A stretch of 9,824 nt of DNA from Ruminococcus sp. GTDB taxonomy: Bacteria > Bacillota > Clostridia > Oscillospirales > Ruminococcaceae. The stretch is from contig JAISHJ010000066.1 in NCBI GenBank assembly GCA_031262625.1, positions 1 through 9,824 of the forward strand, given 5' to 3'. The stretch's first letter is position 1. Every line of letters starts with the position of its first letter. The translations under genes and the position numbers were made by a program. The notes under the pieces were generated by a model. The model searched no databases. It was not told the origin of the DNA and was given only the letters and a program-made list of their open reading frames with translations. Of this stretch, positions 5,395-9,824 are shown one piece after another.

Positions 5395-5820
5395 ATGATG
5401 AACTTTTCATTGAAGGGTACATATCAACATTCAATAGATGTTAAAGGGCGGATGGCTTTCCCGCAAAAACTCCGGGACAAACTCGGCTCTGCTTTTATCG
5501 TAACTATCGGCAAAAATTGTCTTAACGTTTATTCTCCCGACGAGTGGGACAGATACTGCTCGGAACTTCGCACCCTTACCGGCGCGAAAACCGCCGCCGC
5601 AAAGCTTATAGTAAACCGCGCTATTGATGTGGAGAGCGATTCGCAGGGACGAGTACTCATCACAAAAGAACTCCGCGAATATGCGGGACTTAAAAAAGAT
5701 GTTACGGTTGTGGGAGTAATTAACCACGCGGAAATTTGGGACAGCGAAGCTTACAATACATTCACAGACAGCATTTCCGAAACCGAATTAGCAGAAGTCT
5801 TAGACAGTTTTGCGTTTTAA
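5395..5820 (+). CDS. mraZ: transcriptional regulator MraZ
   Basis: MraZ is a DNA-binding protein that forms a ring-shaped oligomer and controls the dcw cluster that it heads. The 141-residue protein has two SpoVT-AbrB-like half domains, each with the family's DxxxR motif: DVKGR (15-19) and DSQGR (82-86). YQHSIDVKGRMAFPQKLR (10-27) is a typical N-terminus. Two ATG codons are adjacent, 5395 and 5398. The AAAGGGG ribosome binding site (5383-5389) is five bases from the first and eight from the second, so 5398 is equally credible and gives 140 residues. Four 10-bp direct repeats just upstream are its probable operator, implying negative autoregulation. rsmH follows after 32 bp. Confidence 0.96.
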   Translation: MMNFSLKGTYQHSIDVKGRMAFPQKLRDKLGSAFIVTIGKNCLNVYSPDEWDRYCSELRTLTGAKTAAAKLIVNRAIDVESDSQGRVLITKELREYAGLKKDVTVVGVINHAEIWDSEAYNTFTDSISETELAEVLDSFAF

Positions 5821-5852
5821 TTAATTTTCGGACAGGCTTTTGGGGTAGATAA

Positions 5853-6857
5853 ATGGAATTTTCACATGAGCCTGTATTACTACAGGAAGTAATAAACGGA
5901 CTAAATATACAGCCCGGCGGGACTTATATCGACGGCACTTGCGGCGGAGCGGGACATTCTGTTGAAATCGCAAAGCGGTTGAAATACGGGCGTTCAGATT
6001 CTGTCACGCCGATTACGATAAGTTCAGACGGAAAAATATCCGAAGAAACTGTCGAAGAAACTAACATCGGATTTCTAATAGGAATAGACCGCGATCCCGA
6101 TGCAGTAAAGATTGCAGAGAAACGCCTTGAACCTTATGATGCGGTAGTAGCTAACGGTAATTTCGACGAAATGACGGAGATTGCTGCACGATATGAAGTT
6201 TTTGCCGCCGACGGAATTTTACTCGACCTCGGCGTTTCGTCCTATCAGCTTGACAACCCCGAAAGGGGCTTTTCGTACCATAATGATGCTCCTCTCGACA
6301 TGAGAATGTCAAAATCAGGGCTTTCAGCCGCAGACGTTGTGAATACCTATCCCATCGAAGAAATCATACGAATTCTCCGCGATTACGGCGAGGAGCGTTT
6401 CGCTTTTCGTATCGCAGAAGCTATTGTAACCGCCCGCGAAGAAAAGTTAATAGAGACTACAGGAGAACTTGCGGAAATTGTAGCAAACGCCTATCCCGCA
6501 CGTTTCAGACGTGACAAAAACCCCTGCCGAAAGACATTTCAGGCGATACGGATGGAAGTTAACGGAGAACTCGACCATGTTGCAAACGGTATCGGTGCGG
6601 CGTTTGAACTCCTAAAGCCCGGCGGAAGGCTTTTAGTAATTACTTTTCATTCGCTCGAGGACCGACTCGTTAAAAGACGATTCGTATCCTTCACAAAAGG
6701 CTGTACCTGTCCGCCGGATTTTCCGGAATGTGTATGCGGAAAGACCGCACAGGGTGCGCTCGTAACCAGAAAACCGATTGTAGCATCTTCGGATGAAATT
6801 GCGAAAAATAACCGCTCCCGCAGCGCAAAATTACGTATTATCGAAAAACTCGCTTAA
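5853..6857 (+). CDS. rsmH: 16S rRNA (cytosine(1402)-N4)-methyltransferase RsmH
   Basis: RsmH (MraW) uses S-adenosylmethionine (SAM) to methylate N4 of C1402 in the 16S rRNA decoding centre. The N-terminus FSHEPVLLQEVINGL is typical. SAM motif I is YIDGTCGGAGHS (25-36), followed by LIGIDRDPDAV (75-85). ILLDLGVSSYQLDNPERGFSYHNDAPLDMRM (122-152) is the family's active-site region, and FQAIRMEVNGELD and TFHSLEDRLVKRRF lie further on. CTCPPDFPECVCG (284-296) holds a four-cysteine motif common in Firmicutes RsmH. The protein has 334 residues, about 20 more than usual, owing to a segment at about 46-72 between SAM motif I and the IDRD strand. Start ATG 5853 has TGGGGT (5841-5846) upstream, a moderate ribosome binding site. 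The gene occupies its usual dcw position after mraZ. Confidence 0.96.
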   Translation: MEFSHEPVLLQEVINGLNIQPGGTYIDGTCGGAGHSVEIAKRLKYGRSDSVTPITISSDGKISEETVEETNIGFLIGIDRDPDAVKIAEKRLEPYDAVVANGNFDEMTEIAARYEVFAADGILLDLGVSSYQLDNPERGFSYHNDAPLDMRMSKSGLSAADVVNTYPIEEIIRILRDYGEERFAFRIAEAIVTAREEKLIETTGELAEIVANAYPARFRRDKNPCRKTFQAIRMEVNGELDHVANGIGAAFELLKPGGRLLVITFHSLEDRLVKRRFVSFTKGCTCPPDFPECVCGKTAQGALVTRKPIVASSDEIAKNNRSRSAKLRIIEKLA

Positions 6858-6883
6858 GAATAATCAAAATAATAACGCTTGAA

Positions 6884-6920
6884 GGAAGGAGCGAATATAT
6901 CCGCCGGATATATCCGTTAA
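6884..6920 (+). promoter_or_regulatory. remote ribosome binding site and hairpin before ftsL
   Basis: The only good purine-rich site, GGAAGGA (6884-6890), ends 38 bases before ATG 6929. Between them ATATATCC (6895-6902) and GGATATAT (6906-6913) form an 8-bp inverted repeat with loop GCC. The reading frame of the downstream gene is open through this interval without an ATG, GTG or TTG. Confidence 0.6.
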
Positions 6921-6928
6921 TATATATT

Positions 6929-7411
6929 ATGGCAAGAGAACAGGCAGTAAGAAAACAAAATTACGATTTCGGACGCTTTGAAGCTAATGAAGCAGAGGAA
7001 GAGAATCGTAAAGCACGCATCCTCCGCCACACAGTAGACCCTGCAAAGCGCGGCAATATCGGAAAAGCCTTGGTTTGGGCAGTCTTAGCAGTTATGCTTC
7101 TTTCACTGCCGCTTCTTTCCGAAGCGCAGAACACCGAGCTTTCAAGGCAAATTGCGGTTAAAGAGCAGCAGCTTGACGAACTCAGAAGCGAAAATGTCCG
7201 CCTTATGACCGATATAGAGAGCAAATCGGCGATAAAGTCTGTACAAAGCTACGCCGAGGATATTTTGGGTATGCAAAAGCTTGATAAAAGCCAAATCGAA
7301 TACGTTTCAACCGAAGGCGGAAGCGAAGTAATAATTCCCGACTACGAGCCCGGCTTCTTCACGAAGCTATACAACAGTTTTCTCGACTTTTTGGATTACA
7401 TCGGAGGCTAA
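6929..7411 (+). CDS. ftsL: cell division protein FtsL-like (septum formation initiator family)
   Basis: A 160-residue bitopic membrane protein with a charged cytoplasmic N-terminus (1-44), a transmembrane segment (about 45-64, ALVWAVLAVMLLSLPLLS) and an extracytoplasmic leucine-zipper-like coiled coil (about 66-100, with LSRQIAVKEQQLDELRSENVRL). The motif AEDILGMQKLDKSQIEYV (109-126) is characteristic of the FtsL/DivIC group. The C-terminal 20 residues look like an amphipathic helix (FFTKLYNSFLDFLDYI). Its place between rsmH and a class B PBP is the classic position of ftsL, whose product links FtsQ/DivIB and FtsB/DivIC with the septal synthase. FtsL sequences diverge strongly, so the assignment rests on topology and synteny. 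ATG 6929 has no ribosome binding site at a normal distance; see the remote site upstream. Confidence 0.85.
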   Translation: MAREQAVRKQNYDFGRFEANEAEEENRKARILRHTVDPAKRGNIGKALVWAVLAVMLLSLPLLSEAQNTELSRQIAVKEQQLDELRSENVRLMTDIESKSAIKSVQSYAEDILGMQKLDKSQIEYVSTEGGSEVIIPDYEPGFFTKLYNSFLDFLDYIGG

Positions 7412-7480
7412 TGAACCCTGTAATAAAAAAACTTTCATTTACATAAATTTATATAAATTACTTAACTTTAGAAGGTGTAT

Positions 7481-9769
7481 ATGTCTTATCAGCCGGGAAG
7501 CAAGATGAAACGGCGCAGTGCAATTGTTGTGTTCATTCTCCTCGTAATGCCGATATTTATAGTAATGGCAATGTTTGGCACGTCCGTTACCGAATCTGCA
7601 CGTTACCAGTCTATGGCGAACGACTCGCAATTCGGAAGCACCATTGTTAACGCACGCCGCGGTACTATCTACGATTCGAGCGGTAAAATTTTAGCCCAAT
7701 CCGCAACAGTTTTTAATGTAACTATCGACCCGAAGCTGCTTTACGATATTATCGAAGACGAAGACAACGGGCAAGCGGAATTTGAGCGTCAGCTTGACGT
7801 TATATCTACCGTTTTATCAGAAGAACTTCCGAACATAAACTACGAAGATATACCGCCGATCTTTGAAAAATACAGTGCCGGACACTGGGCTAATATTGCA
7901 AAACAGGTTGAAAAACCTGTTATTGACGTTATAATGAGCCGCCTTGAAGAAGCTGAAGTTCACACAAATATAGTTTACACAGAAATTGATACTAAACGTT
8001 ATTACCCTCAAAATGAACTTGCGGCGGCAGTAATCGGCTTCACAAACTATGAGGGTGACGGCGCATATGGCATTGAAAAATACTATAATGACTACCTCAA
8101 AGGCGTTAACGGTAAGATAATTTCTGCCGAAGACGGTTTGGGGAACAAAATGTCATACAAAAATGACAAAATCTACGAAGCAAAAGACGGTAACGATATT
8201 TACTTAACTATCGACATGAATTTACAGTACTATGCGGAAAAATATCTTGAAGAGCAAGTACTGACAAACAAGGCACAAAATCGCGGCTGTGTTATAATGA
8301 TGAACTGTAACACCGGCGAAGTTTTGGCGATGGCATCTACCCCCGGTTTTGACCTTAACGACCGCGGGAGTATCTATAATCCTGTTGACAAGGCGGCACT
8401 TGATGCGATTACCGACCCCGAGGAATATTCGGAGCAGTATGCAATCCTGCGCGAAAAGCAGTGGAAAAACAAAGCTATTACCGAAATCTACTACCCCGGT
8501 TCGGTATTTAAGGTAGTAACCGGCTCTGCTGCACTCGAAGAGCGGGTAATTGACCTTCACAGTACTTTTAACTGCACCGGAAGCATTACCGTTGTCGCCG
8601 GTGTACCTCCCATGCACTGTTGGTCCAGCCGCGTTCACGGTACACAAGATTTTACAACCGCTATGACAAACTCCTGCAACCCCGTATTTATCCAAATCGG
8701 CTTACGTATGGGAGCAGAGAAATTTAACGAATATTTCACCGCTTACGGCTTCACCGAAAAAACCGGAATAGACCTCCCCGGTGAAGTTCAAGGGCTTACC
8801 CTTAATACTACCAATTACGGTCCTGTCGAGCTTGCTTCCTCCGCTTTCGGACAGACCAACAAAATTACTCCGCTTCAGATGATAACTGCCTATGCGGCGG
8901 TTGTAAACGGCGGCTATCTCGTAACCCCTCACGTTGCAAGCAAAATTATCGACAGTTCCGGTAATATAGTTAAGACATTCGATACCCGTATTAAGCGTCA
9001 GGTTATCTCCGAAGAAACATCAGCTACCATGCGCCAAGTTTTAGAAGACGTTGTAAACGCGAAAAACGGCTCTAATGCTTATATTAAGGGTTATGCTATC
9101 GGCGGCAAATCCGGTACTTCCGAAAAAATCGACGAAAACAGAGCCCAAGGGCGTGAAGATTTATACGTTTCAAGCTACTGTGGTTTCGCTCCCGCAGACG
9201 ACCCCGAAATAATCTGTCTCGTTATGGTTGACGAACCCATGGCAACCGACGTCAACGGCGGTCAAATCTATTACGGCAGTCTTATCGCCGCTCCCGCCGT
9301 AGCAAGTATCTTCAAGGATGCTCTCCCCTACCTCGGCTACTACCCCGAATATACCGCCGAAGAACTGGAAACAATGGATATAACCGTTCCCTCCGTCGAA
9401 GGTCAAATCGCCGCAACCGCTTCCGAAACTATCAAAGAATTAGGTCTCAAAACAGAAATCCTCGGCGAGGGCAGCACAGTCATTACCCAAGTCCCACCCG
9501 CCGGCAGCATGGTTCCCCGCGGCGGTAAAGTAATTATCTACACCGAAGAAAATATCAAAGAACAATTCACTACAGTCCCAGACATTATCGGCAAAACGCC
9601 TTCCCAAGCTAACGAAATCCTCACCAACGCCGACCTCAACCTCAAACTTGGCGACGGCGCTTCCGCCAACAACGGCTCTACCGCCTTCCGCCAAAATTAC
9701 TCCCCCGGCGATATAGTCCCCGCAGGCACCATCATCGAAGTCTACTTCATCGTTAAAGACGAAGGCTAA
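7481..9769 (+). CDS. class B penicillin-binding protein with two PASTA domains (PBP2B/SpoVD type)
   Basis: This transpeptidase cross-links peptidoglycan at the division septum or spore cortex. The 762 residues run: short cytoplasmic N-terminus, membrane anchor (about 13-33), PBP dimerisation/pedestal domain starting at NARRGTIYDSSGKILA (57-72), transpeptidase domain (about 265-612), PASTA 1 (about 635-690) and PASTA 2 (about 697-757). Catalytic motifs are complete: SVFK with nucleophile Ser341, SCN (398-400) and KSGT (543-546). The GTG at 7475, in frame two codons upstream, is rejected as start because it overlaps the AGAAGG ribosome binding site (7470-7475); ATG 7481 lies five bases after it. 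One PASTA domain would be typical of SpoVD and two of Bacillus PBP2B, and the direct link to ftsL favours a division PBP, but clostridial members are often labelled SpoVD. No symbol is therefore given. The last 600 bases are markedly richer in C-ending codons than the start. Confidence 0.93.
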   Translation: MSYQPGSKMKRRSAIVVFILLVMPIFIVMAMFGTSVTESARYQSMANDSQFGSTIVNARRGTIYDSSGKILAQSATVFNVTIDPKLLYDIIEDEDNGQAEFERQLDVISTVLSEELPNINYEDIPPIFEKYSAGHWANIAKQVEKPVIDVIMSRLEEAEVHTNIVYTEIDTKRYYPQNELAAAVIGFTNYEGDGAYGIEKYYNDYLKGVNGKIISAEDGLGNKMSYKNDKIYEAKDGNDIYLTIDMNLQYYAEKYLEEQVLTNKAQNRGCVIMMNCNTGEVLAMASTPGFDLNDRGSIYNPVDKAALDAITDPEEYSEQYAILREKQWKNKAITEIYYPGSVFKVVTGSAALEERVIDLHSTFNCTGSITVVAGVPPMHCWSSRVHGTQDFTTAMTNSCNPVFIQIGLRMGAEKFNEYFTAYGFTEKTGIDLPGEVQGLTLNTTNYGPVELASSAFGQTNKITPLQMITAYAAVVNGGYLVTPHVASKIIDSSGNIVKTFDTRIKRQVISEETSATMRQVLEDVVNAKNGSNAYIKGYAIGGKSGTSEKIDENRAQGREDLYVSSYCGFAPADDPEIICLVMVDEPMATDVNGGQIYYGSLIAAPAVASIFKDALPYLGYYPEYTAEELETMDITVPSVEGQIAATASETIKELGLKTEILGEGSTVITQVPPAGSMVPRGGKVIIYTEENIKEQFTTVPDIIGKTPSQANEILTNADLNLKLGDGASANNGSTAFRQNYSPGDIVPAGTIIEVYFIVKDEG

Positions 9770-9824
9770 GGGTACATTGGGGTACTGGGTACGCTGGGGG
9801 GGAGAGGAGCGGTGACCCGCCCCT
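9770..9824. other. G-rich intergenic tail after the PBP gene
   Basis: GGGTAC occurs three times (9770-9775, 9780-9785, 9787-9792), followed by a run of seven G (9796-9802) and GGTGACCCGCCCCT at the window edge. No gene, hairpin with T-tract or ribosome binding site is visible. The region resembles the G-rich spacer after efp in composition. The next dcw gene must begin beyond the window. Confidence 0.5.

Noticed and set aside
7446..7459. 14-bp palindrome AATTTATATAAATT between ftsL and the PBP gene
   Set aside because: The whole spacer is almost pure A/T, so such a palindrome is likely by chance; no promoter with proper spacing could be fitted around it.
7475..7480. GTG start two codons upstream for the PBP
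   Set aside because: It overlaps the AGAAGG ribosome binding site, which is correctly spaced for ATG 7481.
8222..8695. 157-codon minus-strand frame inside the PBP gene
   Set aside because: It lies fully within the transpeptidase coding region, lacks a ribosome binding site and its product resembles no family known to me.

Overview
This is ordinary core chromosome from a low-to-mid GC Gram-positive bacterium, most likely an uncultured member of the class Clostridia (Oscillospirales/Ruminococcaceae-like). The evidence for that is the sigma-A type promoters (TTGACA-17-TATAAT), strong GGAGG ribosome binding sites, the peptidase-efp-CD1247-type gene order, a RibU-type ECF S component, and a Firmicutes-type mraZ-rsmH-ftsL-PBP cluster whose PBP carries PASTA domains. 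No mobile element, CRISPR array, tRNA or rRNA gene was seen, and no new defence or biosynthetic system is evident. The less ordinary signals are regulatory.

Layout. Positions 1-270 hold the end of a Xaa-Pro aminopeptidase. After a weak terminator-like hairpin and a sigma-A promoter come efp (elongation factor P, 401-958), a conserved but uncharacterised acidic zinc-ribbon protein of the CD1247 type (1067-1603), and a RibU-like riboflavin ECF S component (1623-2264), all on the + strand. A convergent Rrf2-family regulator (2278-2718, - strand) ends 13 bp from ribU. It is transcribed divergently from cysK (2906-3826) and metY (3841-5112), a two-gene sulfur-assimilation operon closed by a strong intrinsic terminator (about 5123-5165). 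The regulator lacks the cysteine trio that binds an Fe-S cluster and sits next to cysK, so it is best read as a CymR-like repressor of cysteine/methionine synthesis. The two divergent promoters share the same 11-nt -35 block and the same 12-nt putative operator, in mirror orientation.

From 5271 the division and cell-wall (dcw) cluster begins. It has a promoter, four 10-bp direct repeats that look like the MraZ operator, a leader with an 18-bp palindrome, then mraZ (5395-5820), rsmH (5853-6857), an ftsL-like gene (6929-7411) and a class B PBP with two PASTA domains (7481-9769). Together these supply a cluster autoregulator, a 16S rRNA methyltransferase, a divisome scaffold protein and a septal or spore transpeptidase. 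The window ends in a G-rich intergenic tail. No gene-free stretch exceeds 300 bp; the longest is 5113-5394, described below.
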